From assembly GCF_947623445.1 (NCBI RefSeq), contig NC_135245.1, forward strand, positions 6,207,501-6,271,500: a DNA stretch of 64,000 bases, given 5' to 3'. This DNA comes from Clavelina lepadiformis (lineage: Eukaryota > Chordata > Ascidiacea > Aplousobranchia > Clavelinidae). Under the pieces are notes generated by a model that was given only the letters and a program-made list of their open reading frames with translations, made no database searches and was not told where the DNA came from. This document shows positions 1 to 10,294 of the stretch, in pieces; position 1 is the stretch's first letter; every line of letters starts with the position of its first letter. The translations under genes were made by a program, and so were the position numbers.

Positions 1-58
1 GATTTCTGACTGATATTCCCACTACAGTCCACCGCTCTACCGACTGAGCTATCGAAGG
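1..58 (-). tRNA. tRNA-Tyr(GUA), cut by window edge
   Basis: 5' exon, intron and start of the 3' exon only; D-loop variant accgactgag. Confidence 0.85.
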
Positions 59-319
59 CACATGCGAATAACTACAGATTGTTTTTAACTGCTATTTTAA
101 TGCCACTCAATCGAAGTTTCTTTTCAAAATATTGGTTAAATGTAAGGTTCTAAGAATTTAATATTGTCAGAGCCTCTTTAAAGCAATTTATTTAATACCA
201 CAAAATTTTGCAAATTTCAAAAAAGGTTTCAACTTCTGCTTACGATGGTTGAGTTTTAGAAACGAAAAAGTTTCCCAGAGTTGTTTGGTTACACATTTCA
301 TTAAAAAACAAAATGGAAC

Positions 320-391
320 ATGTCACACTGAGATTTGAACTCGGATCGCAGGATTCAGAGTCCTGAGTGCTAACCGTTACACCATGAGAAC
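320..391 (-). tRNA. tRNA-Gln(CUG), damaged acceptor
   Basis: Acceptor strands GTTCTCA and TGTGACA form only 4 of 7 pairs; C-A mismatch in the T stem. Likely a pseudogene. Confidence 0.45.
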
Positions 392-480
392 GACGAGACA
401 ACATTTTATATAGTACAATTTGAGATACTGTTTTATGTTATTTACAAGCTGTCAACATATGTAGCTTGTTATTCTGTACA

Positions 481-571
481 TCCTTCGAACCGGATTCGAA
501 CCAGTGACCTATGGATTTCTTACTGATATTTCCACTATAGTCCACCGCTCTACCAACTGAGCTATCGAAGG
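481..571 (-). tRNA. tRNA-Tyr(AUA)
   Basis: Anticodon ATA instead of GTA, 18-nt intron; no T4 downstream. Confidence 0.7.
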
Positions 572-832
572 CACATTCGAAAATCTACAGAAAGCTTTTA
601 AACCATATTTTAATGCCACTCAATCGAAGTTTCTTTTCAAAGTATTGGTTAAATGTAAGGTTATAAGAATTTAAAAGTGTCAGAGTCTCTTTAATGCAAT
701 TCATTTAATACCACAAAATTTGCAAATTAAAAAAAAAAGTTTCAACTTCTGCTTACGATGGTTGAGCTTTAGAAACGAAAAAGTTTCCCAGAATTGTTTG
801 GTTACACATTTTATTAAATAACAAAAAGAAAC

Positions 833-904
833 AAGTCTCACTGAGATTTGAACTCGGATCGCAGGATTCAGAGTCCTGAGTGCTAACCGTTACACCATGA
901 GAAC
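833..904 (-). tRNA. tRNA-Gln(CUG)
   Basis: Acceptor GTTCTCA/TGAGACT has one mismatch and one wobble; T-stem C-A mismatch. Confidence 0.6.
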
Positions 905-993
905 GACGAGACAACATTTTATATAGTACAATTTCAGATACTGTTTTATGTTATTTACAAGCTGTCAACATATGTAGCTTGTTATTCTGTACA

Positions 994-1084
994 TCTTTCG
1001 AACCGGATTCGAACCAGTGACCTATGGATTTCTTACTGATATTTCCACTATAGTCCACCGCTCTACCAACTGAGCTATCGAAGG
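994..1084 (-). tRNA. tRNA-Tyr(AUA)
   Basis: Anticodon ATA; acceptor change ctttcg; no T4 downstream. Confidence 0.65.
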
Positions 1085-1346
1085 CACATTCGAAACTCTA
1101 CAGAAAGCTTTTAAACCATATTTTAATGCCATTCAATCGAAGTTTCTTTTCAATTTTTTGGTTAAATGTAAGGTTCTGGGAATTTAAAAGTGTCAGGGCT
1201 TCTTCAAAGTAATTCATTTAATACCAAAAAATTTGGCAAATTTCAAAAATGGTTTTAACTTCTGCTTACGATGGTTGAGTTTTAGAAACGAAAAAGTTTC
1301 CCAGAGTTTGTTTATTTACACATTTCATTAAATAACAAAAAGGAAC

Positions 1347-1418
1347 AGGTCTCACTGAGATTTGAACTCGGATCGCAGGATTCAGAGTCCTGAGTGCTAA
1401 CCGTTACACCATGAGACC
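1347..1418 (-). tRNA. tRNA-Gln(CUG)
   Basis: Full acceptor stem; one T-stem C-A mismatch. Confidence 0.8.
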
Positions 1419-1507
1419 GACAAAACAACATTTTATATTGTTGAAATTAACATACTGTTTTATGTTATTCAGAAGCTGTCAAAATATATAGCTTGTTATA
1501 TTGTATA

Positions 1508-1598
1508 TCCTTCGAACCGGATTCGAACCATTGACCTATGGATTTGCGACTGATATTTCCACTACAGTCCACCGCTCTACAAACAGAGCTATCGAAGG
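1508..1598 (-). tRNA. tRNA-Tyr(GUA)
   Basis: Aaacagag D-arm variant and attgacc change; no T4 downstream. Confidence 0.7.
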
Positions 1599-1859
1599 CA
1601 CATTCGCAAACCTACAGAAAGCTTTTACATCATATATTAATGCCAATCAATCGAAGTTTCTTTTCAAAGTTTTGGTTAAATGTAATGTTCTAAGAATTTA
1701 ATATTGTCAGACCCTCTTTAAAGCAATTTATTTAATACCACAAAATTTTGCAAATTTCAAAAAAGGTTTCAACTTCTGCTTACGATGGTTGAGTTTTAGA
1801 AACGAAAAAGTTTCCCATAATTGTTTGGTTACACATTTTATTAAATAACAAAAAGAAAC

Positions 1860-1931
1860 AGGTCTCACCGAGATTTGAACTCGGATCGCAGGATTCAGAA
1901 TCATGAGTGCTAACCGTTACACCATGAGACC
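1860..1931 (-). tRNA. tRNA-Gln(CUG)
   Basis: Anticodon stem has one mismatch (CATGA/TCCTG) and C32 is T. Confidence 0.65.
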
Positions 1932-2016
1932 GACAAAACAACATTTTATATTGTTGAAATTCACATACTCTTTTATGTTATTAAGAAGCTGTCAAAATAT
2001 GTAGCTTGACAAAAAA

Positions 2017-2107
2017 TCCTTTAAACCGGATTCGAACCAGTGACCTATGGATTTCTTACTGATATTTCCAATACAGTCCACCGCTCTACCAACTGAGCTA
2101 TCGAAGG
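2017..2107 (-). tRNA. tRNA-Tyr(GUA)
   Basis: T at position 37 (ccaatacag); T6 terminator. Confidence 0.8.
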
Positions 2108-2371
2108 CACATTCGCAAACCTACAGAAAGCTTTTACATCATATATTAATGCCAATCAATCAAAGCTTCTTTTCAAAGTTTTGGTTAAATGTAAGGTTCT
2201 AAGAATTTAAAAGTGTCAGAGCCTCTTTAAAGCAATTCATTTAATACCACAAAATTTTGCAAATTTCAAAAAAAAGGTTTCAACTTCTGCTTACGATGGT
2301 TGAGCTTTAGAAACGAAAAAGTTTCCCAGAGTTTGTTTGATTACCCATTTCATTAAATAACAAAAAGAAAC

Positions 2372-2443
2372 AGGTCTCACCGAGATTTGAACTCGGAGCG
2401 CAGGATTCAAAGTCCTGAGTGCTAACCGTTACACCATGAGACC
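2372..2443 (-). tRNA. tRNA-Gln(UUG)
   Basis: Anticodon TTG; variable-loop change ggagcg. Confidence 0.83.
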
Positions 2444-2532
2444 GACAAGACAACCTTTTATATTGTTGAAATTGACATACTCTTTTATGTTATTTAGAAG
2501 CTGTCAAAATATATAGCTTGTTATATTGTATA

Positions 2533-2623
2533 TCCTTCGAACCGGATTCGAACCAGTGACCTATGGATTTCCGACTGATATTTCCACTACAGTCCACCGC
2601 TCTACAAACAGAGCTATCGAAGG
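2533..2623 (-). tRNA. tRNA-Tyr(GUA)
   Basis: Aaacagag D-arm variant; no T4 downstream. Confidence 0.75.
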
Positions 2624-2885
2624 CACATTCGCAAACCTACAGAAAGCTTTTACATCATATATTAATGCCAATCAATCGAAGTTTCTTTTCAAAGTTTTGG
2701 TTAAATGTAATGTTCTAAGAATTTAATATTTGTCAGACCCTCTTTAAAGCAATTTATTTAATACCACAAAATTTTGCAAATTTCAAAAAAAGTTTCAACT
2801 TCTGCTTACGATGGTTGAGTTTTAGAAACGAAAAAGTTTCCCAGAGTTGTTTGGTTACACATTTCATTAAAAAACAAAATGGAAC

Positions 2886-2957
2886 ATGTCACACTGAGAT
2901 TTGAACTCGGATCGCAGGATTCAGAGGCCTGAGTGCTAACCGTTACACCATGAGACC
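2886..2957 (-). tRNA. tRNA-Gln(CUG), damaged acceptor
   Basis: 3' acceptor strand TGTGACA against GGTCTCA leaves two mismatches; anticodon stem change gaggcc. Confidence 0.45.
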
Positions 2958-3042
2958 GACAAAACAACATTTTATATTGTTGAAATTCACATACTCTTTT
3001 ATGTTATTAAGAAGCTGTCAAAATATGTAGCTTGACAAAAAA

Positions 3043-3133
3043 TCCTTCAAACCGGATTAGAACCAGTGACCTATGGATTTTTTACTGATATTTCCAATAC
3101 AGTCCACCGCTCTACCAACTGAGCTATCGAAGG
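3043..3133 (-). tRNA. tRNA-Tyr(GUA)
   Basis: T37; T-loop change ggattagaac weakens the B box; T6 terminator. Confidence 0.65.
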
Positions 3134-3394
3134 CACATTCGCAAACCTACAGAAAGCTTTTACATCATATATTAATGCCAATCAATCGAAGTTTCTTTTC
3201 AAAGTTTTGGTTAAATGTAAGGTTCTAAGAATTTAAAAGTGTCAGAGCCTCTTTAAACAATTCATTTAATACCACAAAATTTTGCAAATTTCAAAAAAAA
3301 GGTTTCAACTTCTGCTTACGATGGTTGAGCTTTAGAAACGAAAAAGTTCCCAGAGTTGTTTGGTTACACATTTTATTAAATAACAAAAAGAAAC

Positions 3395-3466
3395 AGGTCT
3401 CACCGAGATTTGAACTCGGATCGCAGGATTCAAAGTCCTGAGTGCTAACCGTTACACCATGAGACC
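3395..3466 (-). tRNA. tRNA-Gln(UUG)
   Basis: Anticodon TTG; matches the consensus cloverleaf. Confidence 0.9.
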
Positions 3467-3555
3467 GACAAGACAACCTTTTATATTGTTGAAATTGAAA
3501 TACTCTTTTATGTTATTTAGAAGCTGTCAAAATATATAGCTTGTTATATTGTATA

Positions 3556-3646
3556 TCCTTCGAACCGGATTCGAACCAGTGACCTATGGATTTCCGACTG
3601 ATATTTCCACTACAGTCCACCGCTCTACCAACTGAGCTATCGAAGG
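3556..3646 (-). tRNA. tRNA-Tyr(GUA)
   Basis: Consensus exons, intron subtype ccgactg; no T4 downstream. Confidence 0.87.
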
Positions 3647-3907
3647 CACATTCGCAAATCTACAGAAAGCTTTTACATCATATATTAATGCCAATAAATC
3701 GAAGTTTCTTTTCAAAGTTTTGGTTAAATGTAAGGTTCTAAGAATTTAATGTTGTCAGACCCTCTTTAAAGCAATTTATTTAATACCACAAAATTTTGCA
3801 AATTACAAAAAAGGTTTCAAATTCTGCTTACGATGGTTGAGTTTTAGAAACGAAAAAGTTTCCCATAATTGTTTGGTTACACATTTCATTAAAAAACAAA
3901 ATGGAAC

Positions 3908-3979
3908 ATGTCACACCGAGATTTGAACTCGGATCGCAGGATTCAGAGTCCTGAGTGCTAACCGTTACACCATGAGACC
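3908..3979 (-). tRNA. tRNA-Gln(CUG), damaged acceptor
   Basis: TGTGACA 3' acceptor strand, T stem intact. Confidence 0.5.
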
Positions 3980-4068
3980 GCCAAAACAACCTTTTATATT
4001 GTTGAAATTAACATACTCTTTTATGTTATTTAGAAGCTGTCAAAATATATAGCTTGTTATACCGTATA

Positions 4069-4159
4069 TCCTTCGAACCGGATTCGAACCAGTGACCTAT
4101 GGATTTCTGACTGATATTCCCAATACAGTCCACCGCTCTACCAACTGAGCTATCGAAGG
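4069..4159 (-). tRNA. tRNA-Tyr(GUA)
   Basis: T37 (cccaatacag); no T4 downstream. Confidence 0.8.
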
Positions 4160-4419
4160 CACATTTGCAAACCTACAGAAAGCTTTTACAGTATATATTA
4201 ATGCCAATCAATCGAAGTTTATTTTCAAAGTATTGGTTAAATGTAAGGTTTTAAGAATTTGAAATTGTCAGAGCCTCTTCAAAGCAATTCATTTAATACC
4301 ACAAAATTTGCAAATTTCAAAAAAAATTTCAACTTCTGCTTACGATGGTTGAGCTTTAGAAACGAAAATGTTTCCCAGAATTGTTTGGTTACACATTTTA
4401 TTAAATAACAAAAAGAAAA

Positions 4420-4491
4420 AGGTCTCACCGAGATTTGAACTCGGATCGCAGGATTCAAAGTCCTGAGTGCTAACCGTTACACAATGAGACC
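4420..4491 (-). tRNA. tRNA-Gln(UUG)
   Basis: TTG; acacaatgag change at the base of the D arm. Confidence 0.82.
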
Positions 4492-4570
4492 GACGAGACA
4501 ACTTTTTATATTGTTGAAATTGAGATACTCTTTTATGTTATTTAGAAGCTGTCAAAATATGTAGCTTGAC

Positions 4571-4576
4571 AAAAAA
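4571..4576 (-). terminator. Representative Pol III terminator after tRNA-Tyr
   Basis: T6 on the minus strand directly past the Tyr at 4577. Only a subset of Tyr copies has such a run; the rest are marked in their entries as lacking T4 or longer nearby. Confidence 0.72.
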
Positions 4577-4667
4577 TCCTTCGAACCGGATTCGAACCAG
4601 TGACCTATGGATTTCTGACTGATCTTTCCACTACAGTCCACCGCTCTACCAACTGAGCTATCGAAGG
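4577..4667 (-). tRNA. tRNA-Tyr(GUA)
   Basis: Consensus exons, intron change gatctttcc; T6 terminator. Confidence 0.88.
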
Positions 4668-4928
4668 TACATTCGCATACCTAAAGAAAGCTATTACATC
4701 ATATATTAATGCCACTCAGTCGAAGTTTCTTTTCAAAGTATTGGTTAAATGTAAGGTTATAAGAATTTAAAAGTGTCAGAGTCTCTTTAATGCAATTCAT
4801 TTAATACCACAAAATTTGCAAATTAAAAAAAAAGGTTTCAACTTCTGCTTACGATGGTTGAGCTTTAGAAACGAAAAAGTTTCCCAGAATTGTTTGGTTA
4901 CACATTTTATTAAATAACAAAAAGAAAC

Positions 4929-5000
4929 AGGTCTCACCGAGATTTGAACTCGGAACGCAGGATTCAAAGTCCTGAGTGCTAACCGTTACACCATGAGACC
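4929..5000 (-). tRNA. tRNA-Gln(UUG)
   Basis: TTG; variable-loop change ggaacg. Confidence 0.85.
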
Positions 5001-5089
5001 GACGAGACAACCTTCTATATTGTTGAAATTGACATATTCTTTTATGTTATTTAGAAGCTGTCAAAATATATAGCTTGTTATATTGTATA

Positions 5090-5180
5090 TCCTTCGAACC
5101 GGATTCGAACCAGTTACCTATGGATTTCTGACTGATATTCCCACTACAGTCCACCGCTCTACCGACTGAGCTATCGAAGG
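5090..5180 (-). tRNA. tRNA-Tyr(GUA)
   Basis: Changes cagttacc and accgactgag; no T4 downstream. Confidence 0.78.
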
Positions 5181-5441
5181 CACATGCGAATAACTACAGA
5201 TTGTTTTTAACTGCTATTTTAATGCCACTCAATCGAAGTTTCTTTTCAAAATATTGGTTAAATGTAAGGTTCTAAGAATTTAATATTGTCAGAGCCTCTT
5301 TAAAGCAATTTATTTAATACCACAAAATTTTGCAAATTTCAAAAAAGGTTTCAACTTCTGCTTACGATGGTTGAGTTTTAGAAACGAAAAAGTTTCCCAG
5401 AGTTGTTTGGTTACACATTTCATTAAAAAACAAAATGGAAC

Positions 5442-5513
5442 ATGTCACACTGAGATTTGAACTCGGATCGCAGGATTCAGAGTCCTGAGTGCTAACCGTT
5501 ACACCATGAGAAC
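5442..5513 (-). tRNA. tRNA-Gln(CUG), damaged acceptor
   Basis: Duplicate of the copy at 320. Confidence 0.45.
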
Positions 5514-5602
5514 GACGAGACAACATTTTATATAGTACAATTTGAGATACTGTTTTATGTTATTTACAAGCTGTCAACATATGTAGCTTGTTATTCTGTA
5601 CA

Positions 5603-5693
5603 TCCTTCGAACCGGATTCGAACCAGTGACCTATGGATTTCTTACTGATATTTCCACTATAGTCCACCGCTCTACCAACTGAGCTATCGAAGG
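5603..5693 (-). tRNA. tRNA-Tyr(AUA)
   Basis: Duplicate of 481; anticodon ATA; no T4 downstream. Confidence 0.7.
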
Positions 5694-5954
5694 CACATTC
5701 GAAAATCTACAGAAAGCTTTTAAACCATATTTTAATGCCACTCAATCGAAGTTTCTTTTCAAAGTATTGGTTAAATGTAAGGTTATAAGAATTTAAAAGT
5801 GTCAGAGTCTCTTTAATGCAATTCATTTAATACCACAAAATTTGCAAATTAAAAAAAAAAGTTTCAACTTCTGCTTACGATGGTTGAGCTTTAGAAACGA
5901 AAAAGTTTCCCAGAATTGTTTGGTTACACATTTTATTAAATAACAAAAAGAAAC

Positions 5955-6026
5955 AAGTCTCACTGAGATTTGAACTCGGATCGCAGGATTCAGAGTCCTG
6001 AGTGCTAACCGTTACACCATGAGAAC
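5955..6026 (-). tRNA. tRNA-Gln(CUG)
   Basis: Duplicate of 833, with the same acceptor mismatch. Confidence 0.6.
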
Positions 6027-6115
6027 GACGAGACAACATTTTATATAGTACAATTTCAGATACTGTTTTATGTTATTTACAAGCTGTCAACATATGTAGC
6101 TTGTTATTCTGTACA

Positions 6116-6206
6116 TCTTTCGAACCGGATTCGAACCAGTGACCTATGGATTTCTTACTGATATTTCCACTATAGTCCACCGCTCTACCAACTGAGCTAT
6201 CGAAGG
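6116..6206 (-). tRNA. tRNA-Tyr(AUA)
   Basis: Duplicate of 994; anticodon ATA. Confidence 0.65.
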
Positions 6207-6468
6207 CACATTCGAAACTCTACAGAAAGCTTTTAAACCATATTTTAATGCCATTCAATCGAAGTTTCTTTTCAATTTTTTGGTTAAATGTAAGGTTCTG
6301 GGAATTTAAAAGTGTCAGGGCTTCTTCAAAGTAATTCATTTAATACCAAAAAATTTGGCAAATTTCAAAAATGGTTTTAACTTCTGCTTACGATGGTTGA
6401 GTTTTAGAAACGAAAAAGTTTCCCAGAGTTTGTTTATTTACACATTTCATTAAATAACAAAATGGAAC

Positions 6469-6540
6469 AGGTCTCACTGAGATTTGAACTCGGATCGCAG
6501 GATTCAGAGTCCTGAGTGCTAACCGTTACACCATGAGACC
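6469..6540 (-). tRNA. tRNA-Gln(CUG)
   Basis: Duplicate of 1347, with T4 instead of T5 downstream. Confidence 0.8.
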
Positions 6541-6629
6541 GACAAAACAACATTTTATATTGTTGAAATTAACATACTGTTTTATGTTATTCAGAAGCTG
6601 TCAAAATATATAGCTTGTTATATTGTATA

Positions 6630-6720
6630 TCCTTCGAACCGGATTCGAACCATTGACCTATGGATTTGCGACTGATATTTCCACTACAGTCCACCGCTCT
6701 ACAAACAGAGCTATCGAAGG
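6630..6720 (-). tRNA. tRNA-Tyr(GUA)
   Basis: Duplicate of 1508, aaacagag variant. Confidence 0.7.
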
Positions 6721-6981
6721 CACATTCGCAAACCTACAGAAAGCTTTTACATCATATATTAATGCCAATCAATCGAAGTTTCTTTTCAAAGTTTTGGTTA
6801 AATGTAATGTTCTAAGAATTTAATATTGTCAGACCCTCTTTAAAGCAATTTATTTAATACCACAAAATTTTGCAAATTTCAAAAAAGGTTTCAACTTCTG
6901 CTTACGATGGTTGAGTTTTAGAAACGAAAAAGTTTCCCAGAGTTGTTTGGTTACACATTTCATTAAAAAACAAAATTGAAC

Positions 6982-7053
6982 ATGTCACACTGAGATTTGA
7001 ACTCGGATCGCAGGATTCAGAGTCCTGAGTGCTAACCGTTACACCATGGGACC
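6982..7053 (-). tRNA. tRNA-Gln(CUG), damaged acceptor
   Basis: TGTGACA 3' strand and a further change ccatgggacc on the 5' strand. Confidence 0.4.
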
Positions 7054-7142
7054 GACAAAACAACGTTTTATATTGTTGAAATTGACATACTCTTTTATGT
7101 TATTTAGAAGCTGTCATTATATATAGCTTGTTATACCGTAAA

Positions 7143-7233
7143 TCCTTCGAACCGGATTTGAACCAGTGACCTATGGATTTCTGACTGATATTCCCACTAC
7201 AGTCCACCGCTCTACCAACTGAGCTATCGAAGG
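7143..7233 (-). tRNA. tRNA-Tyr(GUA)
   Basis: T-loop change ggatttgaac; no T4 downstream. Confidence 0.78.
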
Positions 7234-7493
7234 CACATTCGCAAACCTACAGAAAGCTTTTACATTATATATTAATGCCAATCAATCGAAGTTTCTTTTC
7301 AAAGTATTGGTTAAATGTAAGGTTTTAAGAATTTAAAAGTGTCAGAGCCACTTCAAAGCAATTCATTTTATACCACAAAATTTGCAAATTTGAAAAAAAA
7401 TTTCAACTTCTGCTTACGATGGTTGAGCTTTAGAAACGAAAATGTTTCCCAGAACTGTTTGGTTACACATTTTATTAAATAACAAAAAGAAAA

Positions 7494-7565
7494 AGGTCTA
7501 ACCGAGATTTGAACTCGGATCGCAGGATTCAAAGTCCTGAGTGCTAACCGTTACACAATGAGACC
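7494..7565 (-). tRNA. tRNA-Gln(UUG)
   Basis: TTG; acceptor change ggtctaac. Confidence 0.7.
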
Positions 7566-7650
7566 GACGAGACAACTTTTTATATTGTTGAAATTGACAT
7601 ACTCTTTTATGTTATTTAGAAGCTATCAAAATATGTAGCTTGACAAAAAA

Positions 7651-7741
7651 TCCTTTGAACCGGATTCGAACCAGTGACCTATGGATTTCTGACTGATATT
7701 CCCACTACAGTCCACCGCTCTACCAACTGAGCTATCGAAGG
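7651..7741 (-). tRNA. tRNA-Tyr(GUA)
   Basis: Acceptor change cctttg; T6 terminator. Confidence 0.82.
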
Positions 7742-7992
7742 CACATTCGCATAACTACAGATTGTTTTTAAATCATATTTTAATGCCACTCAATCGAAGT
7801 TTCTTTTCAAAGTATTGGTTAAATGTAAGGTTTTAAGAATTTAAAAGTGTCAGGGCTTCTTCAAAGCAATTCATTTAATACAACAAAATTTTGCAAATTT
7901 CAAAAAAGGTTTCAACTTCTGCTTACGATGGTTGAGTTTTAGAAACGAAAAAGTTTCCCAGAGTTGTTTGGTTACACATTTCATTAAATAAC

Positions 7993-7997
7993 AAAAA
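7993..7997 (-). terminator. Representative Pol III terminator after tRNA-Gln
   Basis: T5 on the minus strand 5 nt past the discriminator base of the Gln at 8003. Nearly every Gln copy has T4 (aaaatgg flank) or T5 (caaaaagg or caaaaaga flank) here. Confidence 0.75.
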
Positions 7998-8002
7998 GGA
8001 AC

Positions 8003-8074
8003 AGGTCTCACCGAGATTTGAACTCGGATCGCAGGATTCAGAGTCCTGAGTGCTAACCGTTACACCATGAGAAC
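8003..8074 (-). tRNA. tRNA-Gln(CUG)
   Basis: Acceptor 5' strand GTTCTCA gives one mismatch; otherwise consensus. Confidence 0.75.
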
Positions 8075-8085
8075 GACGAGACAAC

Positions 8086-8094
8086 ATTTTATAT
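8086..8094 (-). promoter_or_regulatory. Representative TATA-like element upstream of tRNA-Gln
   Basis: Minus-strand ATATAAAAT about 12-20 nt upstream of the Gln 5' end at 8074. The motif is present at the same place in almost every unit. Upstream TATA-like boxes aid tRNA transcription in some eukaryotes; a role here is inference. Confidence 0.4.
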
Positions 8095-8163
8095 AGTACA
8101 ATTTGAGATACTGTTTTATGTTATTTACAAGCTGCCAACATCTGTAGCTTGTTATTCTGTACA

Positions 8164-8254
8164 TCCTTCAAACCGGATTCGAACCAGTGACCTATGGATT
8201 TCTTACTGATATTTCCACTATAGTCCACCGCTCTACCAACTGAGCTATCGAAGG
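8164..8254 (-). tRNA. tRNA-Tyr(AUA)
   Basis: Anticodon ATA; ccttcaaacc acceptor change; no T4 downstream. Confidence 0.65.
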
Positions 8255-8516
8255 CACATTCGAAAATCTACAGAAAGCTTTTAAACCATATTTTAATGCC
8301 ATTCAATCGAAGTTTCTTTTCCATTTTTTGGTTAAATGTAAAGTTCTGGGAATTTAAAAGTGTCAGGGCTTCTTCAAAGCAATTCATTTAATACCAAAAA
8401 ATATTGCAAATTTCAAAAATGGTTTTAACTTCTGCTTACGATGGTTGAGTTTTAGAAACGAAAAAGATTCACAGAGTTTGTTTGGTTACACATTTCATTA
8501 AATAACAAAAAGGAAC

Positions 8517-8588
8517 AGGTCTCACCGAGATTTGAACTCGGATCGCAGGATTCAGAGTCCTGAGTGCTAACCGTTACACCATGAGACC
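8517..8588 (-). tRNA. tRNA-Gln(CUG)
   Basis: Matches the consensus cloverleaf; T5 downstream. Confidence 0.92.
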
Positions 8589-8673
8589 GACGAGACAACA
8601 TTTTATATAGTACAATTTGAGATACTGTTTTATGTTATTTAGAAGCTGTCAACATATGTAGCTTGACATAAAA

Positions 8674-8764
8674 TCCTTCGAACCGGATTCGAACCAGTGA
8701 CCTATGGACTTCTGACTGATATTTCCACTACAGTCCACCGCTCTACCAACTGAGCTATCGAAGG
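8674..8764 (-). tRNA. tRNA-Tyr(GUA)
   Basis: Consensus exons, intron subtype ggacttctg; T4 downstream. Confidence 0.9.
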
Positions 8765-9026
8765 CACATTCGCAAATCTACAGAAAGCTTTTTAACGATA
8801 TTTTAAAGCCACTCAATCGAAGTTTCTTTTCAAATTATTGGTTAAATGTAAGGTTATAAGAATTTAAACGTGTCAGAGTCTCTTTAATGCAATTCATTTA
8901 ATACCACAAAATTTGCAAATTAAAAAAAAAAGGTTTCAACTTCTGCTTACGATGGTTGAGTTTTAGAAACGAAAAAGTTTCCCAGAATTGTTTGGTTACA
9001 CATTTAATTAAATAACAAAAAAAAAC

Positions 9027-9098
9027 AGGTCTCACTGAGATTTGAACTCGGATCGCAGGATTCAGAGTCCTGAGTGCTAACCGTTACACCATGAGACC
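9027..9098 (-). tRNA. tRNA-Gln(CUG)
   Basis: One T-stem C-A mismatch. Confidence 0.8.
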
Positions 9099-9187
9099 GA
9101 CATAACAACATTTTATATTGTTGAAATTCACATATTCTTTTATGTTATTCAGAAGCTGTCAAAATACATAGCTTGTTATATTGTATA

Positions 9188-9278
9188 TCCTTCGAACCGG
9201 ATTAGAACCATTGACCTATGGATTTCTGACTGATATTTCCACTACAGTCCACCGCTCTACAAACAGAGCTATCGAAGG
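9188..9278 (-). tRNA. tRNA-Tyr(GUA)
   Basis: B-box change ggattagaac plus aaacagag; no T4 downstream. Confidence 0.6.
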
Positions 9279-9539
9279 CACATTCGCAAACCTACAGAAA
9301 GCTTTTACATCATATATTAATGCCAATCAATCGAGGCTTCTTTTCAAAGTATTGGTTAAATGTAATGTTCTAAGAATTTAATATTGTCAGACCCTCTTTA
9401 AAGCAATTTATTTAATACCACAAAATTTTGCAAATTTCAAAAAAGCTTTCAACTTCTGCTTACGATGGTTGAGCTTTAGAAACGAAAAAGTTTCCCAGAG
9501 TTGTTTGGTTACACATTTCATTAAAAAACAAAATGGAAC

Positions 9540-9611
9540 AGGTCTCACCGAGACTTGAACTCGGATCGCAGGATTCAGAGTCCTGAGTGCTAACCGTTAC
9601 ACCATGAGACC
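9540..9611 (-). tRNA. tRNA-Gln(CUG)
   Basis: T-arm change agacttgaac, otherwise consensus. Confidence 0.85.
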
Positions 9612-9695
9612 GACGAGACAACAATTTATATTGTTGAAATTGAGTTACTCTTTTATGTTATTAAGAAGCTGTCAAAGTATGTAGCTTCTTTTACA

Positions 9696-9786
9696 TCCTT
9701 CGAACCGGATTCGAACCAGTAAACTATGGATTTCTGACTGATATTTCCACTACAGTCCACCGCTCTACCAACTGAGCTATCGAAGG
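9696..9786 (-). tRNA. tRNA-Tyr(GUA)
   Basis: Variable-loop subtype cagtaaacta; no T4 downstream. Confidence 0.82.
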
Positions 9787-10046
9787 CACATTCGCATAAC
9801 TATAGATTGTTTTTAAATCATATTTTTATGCCACTCAATCGAAGTTTCTTTTCAAAGTATTTATTAAATGCAAGGTTCTAAGAATTTAATATTGTCAGAG
9901 CCTCTTCAAAGCAATTCATTTAATACCACAAAATTTGCAAATTTCAAAAAAGGTTTCAACTTCTGCTTACGATGGTTTAGTTTTAGAAACGAAAAAGTTT
10001 CCCAGAGTTGTTTGGTTACACATTTCATTAAATAACAAAAAGGAAC

Positions 10047-10118
10047 AGGTCTCACCGACATTTGAACTCGAAAGGCAGGATTCAGAGTCCTGAGTGCTAA
10101 CCGTTACACCACGAGACC
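10047..10118 (-). tRNA. tRNA-Gln(CUG)
   Basis: T-stem subtype cgacatttg...cgaaagg with a G-G mismatch; accacgagacc acceptor change. Confidence 0.6.
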
Positions 10119-10203
10119 GACAAGACAACCTTTTATATAGTACAATTTGAGATACTGTTTTATGTTATTTAGAAGCTGTCAACATATGTAGCTTGACAAA
10201 AAA

Positions 10204-10294
10204 TTCTTCGAACCGGATTCGAACCAGTGACCTATGGATTTCTGACTTATATTTCCAATATAGTCCACCGCTCTACCAACTGAGCTATCGAAGG
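10204..10294 (-). tRNA. tRNA-Tyr(AUA)
   Basis: Anticodon ATA with T37; acceptor end tcttcg; T6 terminator. Confidence 0.65.

Larger units (their letters stand above)
1..5122. repeat. Higher-order repeat unit, 10 dimers, copy 1
   Basis: Bases 1-1815 match 5123-6937 almost base for base at an offset of 5122 bp, so 1-5122 is one ten-dimer higher-order unit. Shared diagnostic variants include the acceptor-damaged Gln at 320/5442 and the AUA-anticodon Tyr pairs at 481/5603 and 994/6116. Confidence 0.9.
5123..6937. repeat. Higher-order repeat, partial copy 2 of 1-1815
   Basis: Near-identical to 1-1815. Similarity drops around the Gln at 6982, whose partner at 1860 belongs to another subtype, which marks a recombination boundary. 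Confidence 0.88.

Noticed and set aside
1501-1701. Recurring open frames of about 60-67 codons (e.g. 1501-1701, 2526-2726, 33049-33249, 12438-12641, 44710-44892)
   Set aside because: They run across tRNA genes and spacer of the repeat, recur only because the DNA repeats, and have no protein family signature.
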